DNA of 64,000 nt from Chaenocephalus aceratus (GCA_023974075.1 JAMFTG010000525.1:1-64000); one strand, 5' to 3'; shown: positions 48,574-60,403, numbered from the stretch's first letter. Notes: generated by a model from the letters alone, not told the origin. A program made the numbers and translations.

Positions 48574-48698
48574 TTCGAACAGCCTGCTGACTAACCTGCT
48601 TTGACACAGACTGCTTCTCCCAGCTTCCTCTCCTCCTGCCATGCTATGGATCAACATCTCATTCTACCAAACAGTCTTCAATCTCTGTCTATGGCTAA

Positions 48699-48760
48699 CG
48701 GCTAGCTCTAGGCGAGAACCTGCGGCCACCGGCTAGCTCTAGGCGAGAACCTGCGGCCAC
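48699..48760. repeat. 31-bp perfect tandem duplication in the LINE 5' UTR
   Basis: CGGCTAGCTCTAGGCGAGAA and onward, twice without a mismatch, just before the ATG at 48765. Confidence 0.95.
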
Positions 48761-48764
48761 CGGC

Positions 48765-49091
48765 ATGATGTCAAAGTATTCCATCCCACAACTGCTGAGT
48801 CTCAACAATTACAAAACCCCAACGTGCATCTCAGCCATCAAACAACTTGGAATACTACGCCGACCTCGTTACATCCACAGAGGCTCTCGTAGAAAGTTTT
48901 TTACAACCAACCGTGCGCGCCTGTATCATCCATTCCTTCTGTCACTACCCGATCCGTCCCCCTGCCTGATCGGTACTGCGCATGTGCGAGATGGTCCGCC
49001 ATATTGGACAACTCCGGACGGCAACTCAAGTAGGACAACATTGACACAGTGGCTTTTGGCAAAGCTCAAAAGGAAAACTCGAGAGGGATGA
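48765..49091 (+). pseudogene. N-terminal leader of the L2-like LINE protein
   Basis: 108 codons beginning MMSKYSIPQLLSLNNYKTPT and continuing AIKQLGILRRPRYIHRGSRR, a leader typical of fish L2-type ORFs as I remember them, upstream of the endonuclease. The frame runs into the palindromic insertion at 49080 and stops. The start at 48765 directly follows the 31-bp duplication. Confidence 0.7.
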
Positions 49092-49400
49092 GTTATTGTT
49101 ATTACAACGTGACTTCACTATTATTTAACAACTCTTTTTATTGGGTTCTTTTATTTGGGGTTAAGTACATTGTCAGAATAAGTGATAAATGGATTTAACT
49201 TCTGTTGGACAGCCATATGCCATACATGTTTGAATACATTCACAGTAAATATTTATTCAGTATGATAGCTGTCTAACATATGTTAAATTCATTCCTCACT
49301 TATTCTGACAATGTACTTAACCCAAAATAAAAGAACCCAATAAAAGAGTTGTTTAATAATAGTGAAGTCACGTTGTAATAACAATAATTCATCTCTCTCG
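49080..49400. mobile_element. Long palindrome (fold-back element or inverted duplication) inside the LINE
   Basis: 49080-49185 and 49296-49400 are inverted copies of about 105 bp with only a few differences (shared core TTATTGTTATTACAACGTGA; GTACATTGTCAGAATAAGTG). Weaker pairing continues inward (GTTGGACAGCCATA with TATGATAGCTGTCTAAC) almost to the centre near 49240. Flanks begin GAAAA on both sides (49073 and 49401), a possible short duplication. It could be a MITE with very long arms. Confidence 0.85.
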
Positions 49401-50250
49401 GAAAATACCGCGAGACTGCTACACACTGAGCTGTGCGGAAAACGTGGAGTGGATCATAGTTTACTGCGGACCCTACAGAACCCCAGCATTTCATCTACAG
49501 TCAAAATATAACTATTTAATGCACAATCCCTTACAAACAAATCGGCATTCATACAAGACCACATCATGGACAAGGGAATAGACTTTATGTGCCTCACAGA
49601 AACGTGGCAACAGCCAGAGGTTTACTGTGCCCTAAATGAAGCCTGTCCCCCTGGCTACAGCTACCTGGAAAAATCTCGCAGCACTGGTCGTGGTGGCGGA
49701 TTAGCAATAATACACAGAAAATAACTGGAACTGTCCACCCTGCCTCTGCCTGTACTATCCGCATTTGAATGCCTTGGATTTAAAAGTAAACCCCCCCTCT
49801 CACTGACAATACTTCTCATCTACCGGCCACCCAAACCCAACTCTGCCTTCATCCCAGAGATCCACGATCTTCTCAGTACACTCTGCGCTACCTCTGCCAA
49901 CATTATAATACTAGGAGACATCAATATTCACGTTGACACCCCCTCCTGTCACGATGCAGCCGAGTTCCTACACCTTCTGGACTGCCTCAACCTAACACAA
50001 CATGTTGATGTCCCCACACACACTAGGGGACCTTGTAATCACAAACTCTGCCCCCATTAGTAAACTATCAGTTTACGATCTAGGTGTGTCGGATCACAAG
50101 GCCATCTCAATGGAGCTGCCACTGCTGCTACCCCACACCAAACCCAAGCGTCAAATCCGTTTCAGAAATCTGAAAAACATCAACCCGGACACCATGACCT
50201 CGGATCTCCAGCATCTCTCCACAATAACTCCTACATCACTAAATTAATCT
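49401..50250 (+). pseudogene. L2-like LINE endonuclease domain, broken
   Basis: Fragments in shifting frames show the EEP-fold motifs: AQSLTNKSAFIQDHI, FMCLTETWQQPEV (catalytic Glu), GRGGGLAIIHRK followed by an in-frame stop near 49724, LLIYRPPKPNSAF, IIILGDINIHVDTP (Asp-Asn pair), and after a frameshift near 50000 TLGDLVITNSAPIS and LGVSDHKAISMEL (Asp-His). Motif order is complete but at least one stop and one frameshift make it inactive. In intact elements this domain nicks target DNA. Confidence 0.88.
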
Positions 50251-52370
50251 GTGGATTTTTACAATACATCTCTGAGCAGTCTCCTGGATCTCCACGCCCC
50301 TGTCAAAACCAGAACAGTCACTTTCTCACGGTCAGCCCCCTGGTACACCTGCGAGCTGAGGAAAATGAAGACAGCGGGGCGTGTCCTTGAGCGGCGCTTC
50401 AAGGCTTCAGGCCTCTCTGTTCACAGACAGGCATACCGGGACCACCAAAATGCCTACGCAAAGTCCCTCAGAGACACACGGTCAACATTCTACTCCGCCA
50501 TCATCAACAATAGCCCTGGCAACTCCAAGCTACTTTTTTCCACCATAAACCATCTCCTCAAACCTCAGACTCCGCTACACAAAGACACCACAGAGGAGCA
50601 GTGTGATAATTTCATCACATTTTTTAGGAAAAAGGTAGAGACCATCCGCTCTCTCCTCTCAAACTCCGCTGCTCTGCTAGTCCTGACCGTCAACCCCCAG
50701 CCTGGACCAACCCAGCCTCTTTGCTGCTTCACTAACATCTCGTAGCATGAAGTTGAGGCCATCATCAAAAAGATGAAACTCTCCACCTGTGCCCTGGACC
50801 CCTTTCCCACAGCTTTGGTTAAATCGAACATTGGTGCCATAAGTCCGCTGATCACTTCAGTGATAAACCAGTCCATCCAGTCTGGTCATGTTCCCACCAC
50901 CATTAAAAGCTGCTGTCATCAAACCACTCCTCAAAAAACCCACTTTAGACCCTGAAGTCCTAGCCAATTACAGACCCATCTCCAACCTGCCATTCCTATC
51001 CAAGGTACTGGAGAAAGTAGTTGCCATTCAGATCCAGGAACATCTAACACTGAATAAACTCTTTGAAAATTCCAGTCTGGTTTCTGCCAGGGCCACAGTA
51101 CAGAAACTGCCTTAGTCAGGGTGACCAATGACCTGCTGATGACAGCTGACACCGGATCTCCATCTCTCCATCTCTCCTCATCCTCCTGGATCTAACTGCA
51201 GCATTTGATACCGTCGACCAAGACATCCGACTCCACACTACAATTGGACTCTCTGACTCTGCCTTAAACTGGTTCACCTCCTATCTCACCGGGAGGACTA
51301 AGCACGTCACCTTGGGACCGGCTAAATCAAGAACTCACTCTGTGACTTGCGGTGTCCCCCAAGGATCAGTACTCGGCCCCACCCTTTTCACCATATACAT
51401 ATCCCCCCTTGGTCGTGTCATCAGCCGGCATGGAATATCTTTCCATTGCTATACTGATGACACACAGCTCTACATCAGAGCAAACCCAACCCCCTCTGCA
51501 ATCATCCACAATAACCACATGCCTGGAGGAGATAAAGGTGTGGATGAAGCACAACTTCCTCCAGCTAAACAGCTCCAAGACTGAAGCCATTCTTATTGGC
51601 ACTCCACATCAGGTCCGTTCATCCGCCATCACCAGCATCACCTTCTCCGGTCAGAACATTTCACTCTCACCATCGGTTACCAATCTGGGAGTTAAAATGG
51701 ATCCTCACCTGACCTTTGAGGCCCACATCAAGCAAATATGCAAGACCTCTTTCTACCACCTGAGAAATATTGCCAAACTCCGCCCCACACTCAGTCTGCC
51801 AGATGCTGAAAAGCTTGTCCACGCCTTTGTCTCCTCCAGGCTGGACTACTGTAACGCACTTCTCATTGGGATTCCTAGCAAGAACATCCAGAAGCTGCAA
51901 TACATCCAAAACACAGCTGCTAGGATCCTGATGAAAGTGCGGAAGTACGAACACATCACACCCATCCTCAAATCACTGCACTGGCTCCCGGTCTCACTCA
52001 GGATTGACTACAAAATCACCCTCTTCACTCATCAGTGCATATATGGAAATGCTCCCTCCTACATCAAGGAATTGCTCACCCCACAAACCTCCACGAGGAA
52101 CCTACGTTCAGTAAAGGCAAACCTCCTCATCCCACCAAGGACAAAACTGAAGACCATGGGAGACCGAGCCTTCTGCTCCGCTGCTCCGAGACTGTGGAAT
52201 GCCCTCCCAAACCAGCTGAGGACACCACAGACTGTGGAATGCCCTCCCAAGCCAGCTGAGGACACCACAGACTGTGGAATGCCCTCCCAAGCCAGCTGAG
52301 GACACCACAGACTGTGGAGGCTTTCAAAAAAGGCCTAAAAACGCATCTTTTTAGAATAGCCTTTAACTAG
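50251..52370 (+). pseudogene. L2-like LINE reverse transcriptase, multiply frameshifted
   Basis: 50251-50745 gives the linker (RSAPWYTCELRKMKTAGRVL, YAKSLRDTRSTFYS, FFRKKVETIRS). 50773-51115 gives RT motifs (CALDPFPTALVK; frameshift near 50905; [30 protein letters not shown]). 51180-51480 gives [27 protein letters not shown] and the catalytic FHCYTDDTQLYI (Thr where Ala is usual). After a frameshift near 51500 the C-terminus reads on from MKHNFLQLNSSKTEAIL through SRLDYCNALLIGIP to RLWNALPNQLRTPQTVE, where the 40-bp triplication throws it out of frame; the original end (FKKGLKTHLFRIAFN) is visible at 52320-52370. Confidence 0.9.
52191..52310. repeat. 40-bp tandem triplication in the LINE coding sequence
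   Basis: Units start at 52191, 52231 and 52271 with ACTGTGGAATGCCCTCCCAA; the next base block at 52311 is the original downstream ACTGTGGAGG. Copies 2 and 3 are identical; copy 1 differs by one base (AAACC for AAGCC). Confidence 0.97.
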
Positions 52371-52746
52371 ATTTTTAAATCCCCCACATTATGCCATGCC
52401 GGCATGAATGTCACAGCTTTTATTATGTTGTTTTAATTGTTTTTAAATTGTTTTTTATTGTTTTTATTGTTTTTGTTGTTTTGTTTCACCCTTTTTAATT
52501 TTTAATTTTGTAGCACTTTGAGTTTTGTTTACGCAAATGAAAAGTGCGCTTATAAATAAAATATATTATTATTATTATTATTATAAAAACCTGTCTGAAA
52601 ATGAGCTGATTAGATTTTGGCCACTTTATGATGTCATAATGTTTTTTCTGTTTGGTATTTCCAGCCAAACACTTCAGAGACAAGTTTTTTATATATCTGA
52701 GACCTATAATATATTGATGAAAAACAGTATAATAGGGGACGTTTCA

Positions 52747-54036
52747 AGATGGGATATATTTTACGTTGGGTTATATAAGAATGTGTTACTCCTTAGCAAA
52801 GATTCTTAAGGGAAATTTGAATGGTGTGCAACATGTGCTATTTTCACCAGGATAGTCATCAAAGAATAAGACAAAGTATGCACTGAGGTCATTTTTCATT
52901 TCATTTTTACTGACTACAACTATGATACATTTTCCAGACTCGTAAAAACGGACTTTTCTCTCCCAACACACTCTGAGAAAAAGTCTAAAAGAAAGTAAAC
53001 AGACACAAGTTTGGTTGCGATGAAGGCATATCATTAACACCAGAGTTGTTACTAGTAGGGACCAATCAACACCTGTTCAACAGTATCCCACCATTTGTTT
53101 TTATTGTAAGAGCATCAAAAGTGACGATGAACCAAATCAAAACAAATAATCCATCTCCTGCTCTTTCCTGAACGCCAACTATTTGGGGCTAACTGGCTGT
53201 TATGTAGCACATGCTTACAGCAAAGCCGGCCTATATAAAGCAACAATAAGACTGTGGTGCTTCCAAGCGACTCATCTCCGGCAGCCAGCCTAGCTATCAT
53301 TATCTGTTGAAGAGCCTCCATCCCTATGGATCATCATTACGAGGCGCATTAGAAAATACTTTGATTAAACTCCCCTAATCCAGCACAGACAGCTGCAGTC
53401 CATTCACAGCTGCCTAATCTCCCCGCCACTAAATACCACCGAGACAATGGGCAACAAATGACAATTTACGCGAGGGGGTGAGGCCGAAATAAAATAGGGA
53501 GAAAACAAAGAAAAAAGGGGGGGAAGAGAGAATTCCTCTATCAAAGGCGGGCTGTAAACAGTGCTGATGGCAAGCCGTATCATACCAGGAGATGGCTTTC
53601 TGAGAAATGAAAAGGGGATACGGAGAAAAAAAAGGAGGGGATGTGAGGTGCGGGGTAAAGAGTTTAGTGAGAGGAGGAAGAAAGAGTGACGCGAGGGGAT
53701 GGGCTGAGAAAGATGATGGAGTTGCGGCTGGCAGATGAAATGTTGCACATGGAGGAGAGATCTCTTTCAGCGAGACCACAAACAGGGCGAGGGGGCTGAT
53801 GGGAGCTGCCGCAATCAAGATGAGAGCAGAGTAAAGAGAGAAAGAGAGAAAAATGAAACTACTCCTCAATGGTACAAATCACCGCGGGGGAGGTTATCAG
53901 GGCCGTCGGCAATCACTATAATGACAACATGGTGTGACATGATAGTTACAGCACTCAAAGAAAATCATTCGCCCAGGAAGAGATAGGCAGGCAAGGCAGC
54001 TTCATAAATACTGGTCTGGCCCAGGAGTGAGAGTAT
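52747..54036. other. Unique sequence, no gene
   Basis: 53100-53420 and 53540-53720 are non-repetitive, partly purine-rich. A 146-codon minus ORF (53429-53869) is hydrophobic and Pro/Ser-rich but reflects a purine-rich plus strand; no domain or signal supports a gene. Confidence 0.5.

Positions 54037-54118
<82 letters not shown>
54037..54118. repeat. (TG)n tract with GG interruptions
   Basis: About 80 bp of TG with two TGTGGTGTG interruptions. Confidence 0.96.
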
Positions 54119-54124
<6 letters not shown>

Positions 54125-55222
54125 TATGTACAGTGTTGTGTGGAGCTGCAGTTGTTGAGTGGGGGAGATGGGCAGGTGTTGTTAATGTGTGGGACAGAAG
54201 GCGTGAGATTCGTTTGTCCAGTTTGGTGTTTCATCAACATTTTAGATAGACTTTTGTAACATAAGGCCTTAAATAAAAAACATCTGAAACCATGAGCATT
54301 TGACTAGTGATACACAAGGTTGAAAACTCGACTCATGAACGTATAGAAACTACATTTGACTTTGTTAACGATATTTTAATCACACTGATGAATGAGAAAC
54401 GAGCAATCTGGCACACAAGTAAGGAAAGTACTTTGACTGTTGTTTTGGACACATGCACTATTATCAAATGTTTAATTAGAAATTCATTATCAACTCAAAG
54501 CACACTCACTGACAAAGTATGATCACGTTAATCAACAGCTTAGCCAAGTTAAAGGTGGTGTGAATGAGCTACAGTAGCAACGGAAAAAGGTTCCCGATAA
54601 ATTGTGCCTCATTGGATTTGTAATTTTAGATGCCATTGTATGTCAAACAACCGAGGTGAGTGCATCATTTCAAAATGACAAGCAAACTCCAACATATAGA
54701 GATGTTTTTTGGGAATGGATTATCCCTCCTATGTCTAAGTATTTGGCATCCCTGTGTAGGTATTAACATTAGGTACAGAATAAGTCTTACAAATGAGATG
54801 TGAGGGCCCTGTCAGTTTCCTGCTGGTCACTACATCATTATATATCAAAATGGACTAAAAGTACAACCAATAAAATGTGACACAGCCTTATGTATTCTCT
54901 GAGAATTTCAGCAACTCATACATAAAGGTATGAATTGAGATGTCAAAAGTGGTCATATTGCCTTCACCATAATTAGCAAGTTAATGTTAAGTTTGTATAC
55001 ATTTAAATGTGGCTCCATCACTGTTTACATACTTTATTTATCCAATTTGGTTTCCAAGATGTCGCACTCTGCTAAGACAGCATTTGTGCCGTGGTGCGTT
55101 CATGTCCTTTGGTAACATATCTGCAATGCCATTTATAAGCTGACACTCAAGTGGCTCTCTGACTGGATCTCTTCTGTTTCCTTTAAAATACCAAACCATC
55201 ATATAATCATTATCATAAGTCG
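54119..55222. other. Unique AT-rich sequence, no gene
   Basis: Nothing recognisable. Short ORFs only. Confidence 0.5.
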
Positions 55223-55743
55223 CAGTGGTGTAAAGTAACTAAGTACTGTACTTATTTTTGATCTATTTAACTGGAGTATTTCAATTTGAATCTACTTTGT
55301 ACTTCTACTCCACTAGAATTCAGAGGTACATGGTGTACTTCTACTCCACTACATGTATTAATCCCTCTAGTTACTTCACAGATCTGGATGAATGATGTGA
55401 AATCTAACCAAGTGTTGAATTAGACTTTAGTTCCACCTGGAGTAAATCCACAAGCTACCCTGCAGTCTACAAAGTACTTCAGACTAGCTGCACCTTCACC
55501 AGCTCTGAGAACACTTTCATGATCAATCATTATAAAACATATCATATATATTATTCTGAAATGGACCAATCAGCACAACGACTACTTTTACTGTCTTTCA
55601 CTATATTTAGATGAGAATACTTTTCCTTGAGGAACATTTTGAATGCAGGACTTTTACTTGTAACAGAGTATCCCTACACTCTGGTACTTCTACTTTTACT
55701 GAAGTGCAAGATCTGAGTACTTCTACTTTTACTCAAGTCTCTG
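55223..55743. mobile_element. hAT-type MITE, nearly complete
   Basis: Starts CAGTGGTGTAAAGTAACTAA and ends TTTTACTCAAGTCTCTG. Flanking 8-mers ATAAGTCG (55215-55222) and GTAAGCCG (55744-55751) match at 6 of 8, both differences being transitions, so they look like an aged target duplication. Interior matches 26837-27255. No coding. Confidence 0.88.
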
Positions 55744-56790
55744 GTAAGCCGGTATAGATGTATACTGACAAGGAAATATAGGATTATATGAAAATATCTT
55801 GTTAACGGGAAACTGTGAGATGGGATTTAGCCATGCTTATGTAAAGTCAAGTACCTTTAACAGACAAACTAAATATTAAATCCTCACCTGTGGTCAGAAA
55901 TTCTGAGAAAGAGCGACATTATTACCGTGTTGTGTGTGTGTAGAATGGAGGGTCATTTCCCCCGGCCATGCTGAGGAGCTTCTGGATGAATCATACATGG
56001 ACATGCTCACATGCTGGGGAATAATGAGAGCCAATGAAGTGAGGAATATGAACACCTCGTCTACAACAACAGCTCTTTCTCACGCACTCTCCCTCTTCTT
56101 TCCACATATTCATCACCGCCCTCTCTCTTCTTCTCTGATCTCCCGGTGAAGGTGTGCCGGGGAGCCTATTTGCGGTGTGAGCATGCATTTATTATTACAC
56201 GCTGCACCGCGTGATGCGTGTAGCGGCGGATTCGGCAGGCCACGGTTGTTACGCGGACGGATGATTGTGCTTGGAAAACAGCAGAGGTCCGGGTTAATAC
56301 GGCTCAGCGCGGCGGCAGAGAGGCTGCTGGTAGGGGTCAAAGGTCGGCTGATGAGAAAGCACAAAGCTAGAGCTGGGCTCCTCTCTATGTTTCTGTGTGT
56401 GGGCAGCGCAGAGGTCAGGGGAGAGTGAGTCACTGCAACCACACAAGCCTACACACTCATAAAGACATATTATCCTAAGTTCTATTTACAGAAAATCAAG
56501 TAAAAACTCTTCTCAGCCGACAGGAACGCAGCAACAATATTGTGACTTACTGATATATGTCATTCTAAACAGACAGAAGTTCTGATAATTAGATCCTTTG
56601 ACAGCAAATTTTTGAAACCACCTGCACACCTGAATGAGAGACGGGTGCATCAGAGTGCAGTACACCTCGGAAAAAATTGGAAAGTATCCACACAATATCT
56701 TTCGTTTTGCTGGGATACTTCACAATAATTTAAATGGGTAATCAAGCTTTTTAGTATTAGCCTTCCATACAGTTTGAGAAAAATGTTGCC
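55744..56790. other. Unique sequence, no gene
   Basis: 55920-56430 is GC-balanced and non-repetitive (GGGTCATTTCCCCCGGCCAT; GGAATAATGAGAGCCAATGA) and could hold conserved non-coding DNA. ORFs lack domains. Confidence 0.45.
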
Positions 56791-56899
56791 CTTTTTTTAT
56801 CGAAAGGAAATATATATCCCGGCCTTTAATAACAAAAGCACTGGTTCCTACATGTCCCATAATGCAATTCAATAGTTTTTAATATACCATTCCCTACAG
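56791..56899. repeat. Direct repeat flanking the second 57-bp array, left copy
   Basis: TTTATCGAAAGGAAATATAT through CCCATAATGCAATTCAATAG to ACCATTCC; the related copy is at 57271-57380, about 85% identical by eye. Confidence 0.9.
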
Positions 56900-56902
56900 T
56901 AC

Positions 56903-57270
56903 ATTAAAGAGTCCTCTCCTGTTGACGTTCAGGTGTATATCAGTATGTAGTGTCTCTACTTTAAAGAGTCCTCTCCTGTTGACGTTCAGGTGTATATCAG
57001 TATGTAGTGTCTCTACTTTAAAGAGTCCTCTCCTGTTGACGTTCAGGTGTATATCAGTATGTAGTGTCTCTACTTTAAAGAGTCCTCTCCTGCTGATGTT
57101 CAGGTGTATATCAGTATGTAGTGTCTCTACTTTAAAGAGTCCTCTCCTGCTGATGTTCAGGTGTATATCAGTATGTAGTGTCTCTATTTTAAAGAGTCCT
57201 CTCCTGCTGATGTTCAGGTGTATATCACTATGAAGTGTCTCTACTTTAAAGAGTCCTCTCCTGATGTTCA
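56903..57270. repeat. Second 57-bp minisatellite, about 6 copies
   Basis: Same unit as 33318-34890. The first three copies carry TGTTGACGTTCAG, the later ones TGCTGATGTTCAG as in the large array. One frame stays open for 103 codons. No MITE terminus is seen here; instead the array lies between two copies of a 109-bp sequence. Confidence 0.97.
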
Positions 57271-57380
57271 GTTTTATTTTTATCGAAAGGAACAATATAT
57301 CCTGGCCTTTAAGAACAAAAATAATTGGTTCCTACATTTCCCATAATGCAATTCAATAGTTTTTAAAATACCATTCCTGT
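57271..57380. repeat. Direct repeat flanking the second 57-bp array, right copy
   Basis: TTTTATCGAAAGGAACAATA through CCCATAATGCAATTCAATAG to ACCATTCCTG; partner of 56791-56899. Confidence 0.9.
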
Positions 57381-58374
57381 TTAGTAGATAGTTGTACGCA
57401 GAGGAACAGTAGACATTTGTCAGCTGTTTTAACAAGCTGATGATAAATGAACAGAAATGCATGCAGTGCCCCTTTAAATACAATGTTTATCCATTGATAA
57501 TGATTTGGGATGAATGTACCATTAAAGGGTCTATAGTGTCTATTTTTACTATGATTCCCATGATGGAAATTACCAGCAGCTTCTTAACCTTGAGCACACG
57601 TGTGTCTGAAATGTGTTGCTCAAAGTCAATCCATTACAGCGAGAGGAGAGCAGTAAGCTATGTTTTCCATATAGGGGTCATTCGCTGTGCAGTAAACAGA
57701 ACCGCACATCCATCCTAACCCCCCCCCCCGTCACCTCTCCCCCCGTCTCTGACGTCCTCCGCAATCATGAAAATGATCACTATCACGCTGCCGCCGTCCA
57801 CTGGACTCTGGGACTGTGCCGTGCTGAGGCAGTATCAGTCACAGGTCCATTTACATAATAACAGCTCATCATTCAAAAATATCCTTTTGTTTGCAATATA
57901 ACAGGAAACTGTCAAGATGTCACCCTCGGCTGGGGCCTGGGCACGCCGCAGCGGTAAGCAGCGGAGGAAGGGTCTAATTGTGGTCGGCGGTAGCACATTT
58001 AAGGACGAGGAGAAAGAGGAGTGGGAGATGGCGAGGAAGAGATACAAGTGGGAACACTAGAAAGATTGACAAAGGGAGAAATCTAAATCAAAATGGGAAG
58101 GGAGTGTTGTTTTGGCGGCAGGAGAGTGATTGAAAGGGGATCCAAGTCACACAAAGCTGGTCGTGAGTCCCCCCCCGATCTCAAAGAAGAGCCACTTTAC
58201 CCGACATATTTCCCAACATAAAATTCAACTCTATCGAGATGCTGAGGCAAGTCTGGGCAGAAAGGGATGAGACAAATGTAACATTAGAAAATGATTTCCC
58301 ACTTTAAGAGTCATTATTGCTCATCCTCAGAGCATGTTGCCTGGAACTTTGAATGTATTGTGCCAGTGGGTTTG
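57381..58374. other. Unique sequence, no gene
   Basis: Contains a C run at about 57720-57729 and non-repetitive DNA. No coding evidence. Confidence 0.5.
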
Positions 58375-58520
58375 TTTCATTTCATTTCATTTCAAACCTT
58401 TTTCTAGACAGATAGGTCCTTAGATCATGGATCTCTTTTACAAGGGAGACTGCATCAATTCCACATGAAACATAAAACAACAATAAAAACAAACAATAGA
58501 GGACAATCATATTTACATAT

Positions 58521-60300
58521 TCACCAACACTTACAAACACCCATAGTGTCAGAAAGCATCTCGTGCAGACGTGCCTTCAAAACATTCAGAGAAATAAAAT
58601 TGCTCAATTTTAATTTGGACTGTAGGCTGTTCCAAGCAAGTGGAGCTGCACACATAAAAGCCGTCTTACCTAAGACAGTCCTCACTCTTGGCACATCTAA
58701 CAAGACCACATCCTGATCTCAGACAATAGCTGCCCGCAACTTTCTGCTTTACCAGAGAACAGATGTAATAACGGGGAGTTTGCCCAACATAGCTTTATAA
58801 ATAAAAGTGTACCAATGACTGAGCCTCCGTACAGAGAGTGATGGTAAACCTGCCTTGGTATACAGTGTACAGTGATGTGTAAGCGCTTTACAATTTGTGA
58901 CAAATCTCAGAGCACTGTGATACGCAGCATCCAATTTGCTCAGGTAATTGGCAGGTGCATTCATATACAACAAATCACCATAGTCCAGCACAGGTCAAAA
59001 GGTCACAGAGCCTTTTCCTGGCCTCAAGCGAGAAACAGGACTTGTTTCTGAAAAAGAACCCTAGCCTAACCCTCAGTTTTTTAAGCAGGTTATTGACATG
59101 AAGTTTAAAAGAGAGACAATCATCAAGCCAGATACCAAGGTATTTGTAACAGGCAACAACTTCAAGTTTTGTTCCTTGCGTAGTTACAATATCTAAAACA
59201 GGCTCTGGTGTCTTTTTTGCTTTTGAAAAGAGTATTACCTTGGTTTTATCCACATTTAAAAGAAGCTTTAATTCAGAGAGCTGAGTCTGAATAGTGTTAA
59301 AAACAGCCTGTAATTTAACAACAGCCTCTGTAATGCAGGGACCTGCACAATACATCACGGTATCATCCACATACAAATGTAAAGTAGCTTCATCCACATT
59401 ATCACCTACGCTGTTAATATATATATGGAGAATAAAAGTGGTCCTAAAACAGAACCTTGTGGTACACCATTATAAATGTTTAACCACTCAGAAGACAGTC
59501 CATCAAAGTGAACACATTGGGACCTTTCAGAGAGGTAGTTCACAAACCACCCACTGCATGGCTGGATATGCCAATACTGAGTAGCCTCTGCTTTAAGATG
59601 CGATGATCGACGGTGTCAAACGCTTTGGAAAGGTCAATAAACAGAGCTGCACAACTCTGCTTATTATCTAAAATACTAGTAATGTCATTCACCACTTTCA
59701 TTGTCGCAGTAATGGTGCTGTGCTGCTTTCTGAAGCCTGACTGATGTTTAGACAGGATGTCATTTATACATAAAACTCCTTTACTTGTTCACTCACAAGT
59801 CGTTCGAGCACCTTAGCCAGAACTGACAATTTAGAGATTGGCCTATAGTTATTTAAAATAGTTGCCTCCCCTCCTTTCAGTAAAGGCAAGACATAAGCAG
59901 ACTTCCATACTTTTGGAATTGTGTTCGTGCTGAGGGAGAGGTTAAAAAGAGAAGTAAGAGGTGGAGCAATAAAGTCTGCAGCTGTCTTTAAAAAGAAAGG
60001 TTCTAAGTTGTCCGGGCCAGCCGGTTTCTAGGATCTAACTTGGATAATGCTTCATGAACAATACCAATAGTTAAAGGAGTAAAACTGAAAGGGTTATTCA
60101 GACCACATTGTTCAGAGTCACAGACTGTAGTGTTCACAGAAGTACAGTCAGTGACAGAATCAAACATAGAGCCACAAGACACAAAATGCTTATTAAAGCA
60201 ATTTAGCATAGTAGCCCTGTCTGATATAGTGCCAGATGCTGTGGTGAGGCACGGAGGGTAGCTCATTTGGGATATCACCAGTGGAAATCGATTTTATGGC
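58521..60300 (-). pseudogene. Rex1/CR1-like reverse transcriptase, fragmented
   Basis: From the right: FNKHFVSCGSMFDSVTDCTS and NNPFSFTPLTIGIVHEALSK (60003-60278), then RT fingers and palm in broken frames between 60000 and 59425 (including [17 protein letters not shown] at about 59420-59472), then the catalytic LHLYVDDTVMYCAG (YVDD at 59362-59373, Val where Ala is usual), KLLLNVDKTKVILFSKAKK, CYKYLGIWLDDCLSFKLHVN, FFFRNKSCFSLEARKRL, then LDYGDLLYMNAPANYLSKLD (58749-58991) and the end CAAPLAWNSLQSKLKLSNFI (58521-58709). Frame changes lie near 59415, 58985 and 58730. Confidence 0.9.
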
Positions 60301-60403
60301 TTTCCAAAATTTCCTAGGATTATTCAGGTTTTCTGTGGTAACTGACAAATAGTACTTTGATTTAGCACTTTTTATTTGAGATGTGAAGCTATTTCTTAGC
60401 TTC

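Larger units (their letters stand above)
48192..52581 (+). mobile_element. Near full-length L2-like LINE, inactive
   Basis: About 4.4 kb with 5' UTR, EN-RT coding region and a 3' UTR ending TTATAAATAAAATATATTA plus (ATT)n. TATAA flanks both ends as a short possible target duplication. The coding region is cut by stops, frameshifts, a palindromic insertion (49080-49400) and a 40-bp triplication (52191-52310). It has three tandem-repeat patches: (GTT)n at 48293-48321, a 29-bp unit at 48437-48573 and a 31-bp pair at 48699-48760. Confidence 0.9.
48062..52746. mobile_element. TTAA MITE split by an L2-like LINE
   Basis: Left part 48062-48191 (TTAAAGGTCACCTATTATG; ATACATAACTATGTGTCCCC; CCATCTATATAA) and right part 52582-52746 (AAAACCTGTCTGAAAATGAG; ACACTTCAGAGACAAG; ATAATAGGGGACGTTTCA) join to the same order as in 11802-13298. 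The right TTAA is mutated to TTCA. Confidence 0.9.

Noticed and set aside
53429..53869. 146-codon hydrophobic minus-strand ORF
   Set aside because: Comes from a purine-rich plus strand giving Phe/Ser/Pro/Leu codons; no signal peptide with a mature domain, no family motif.
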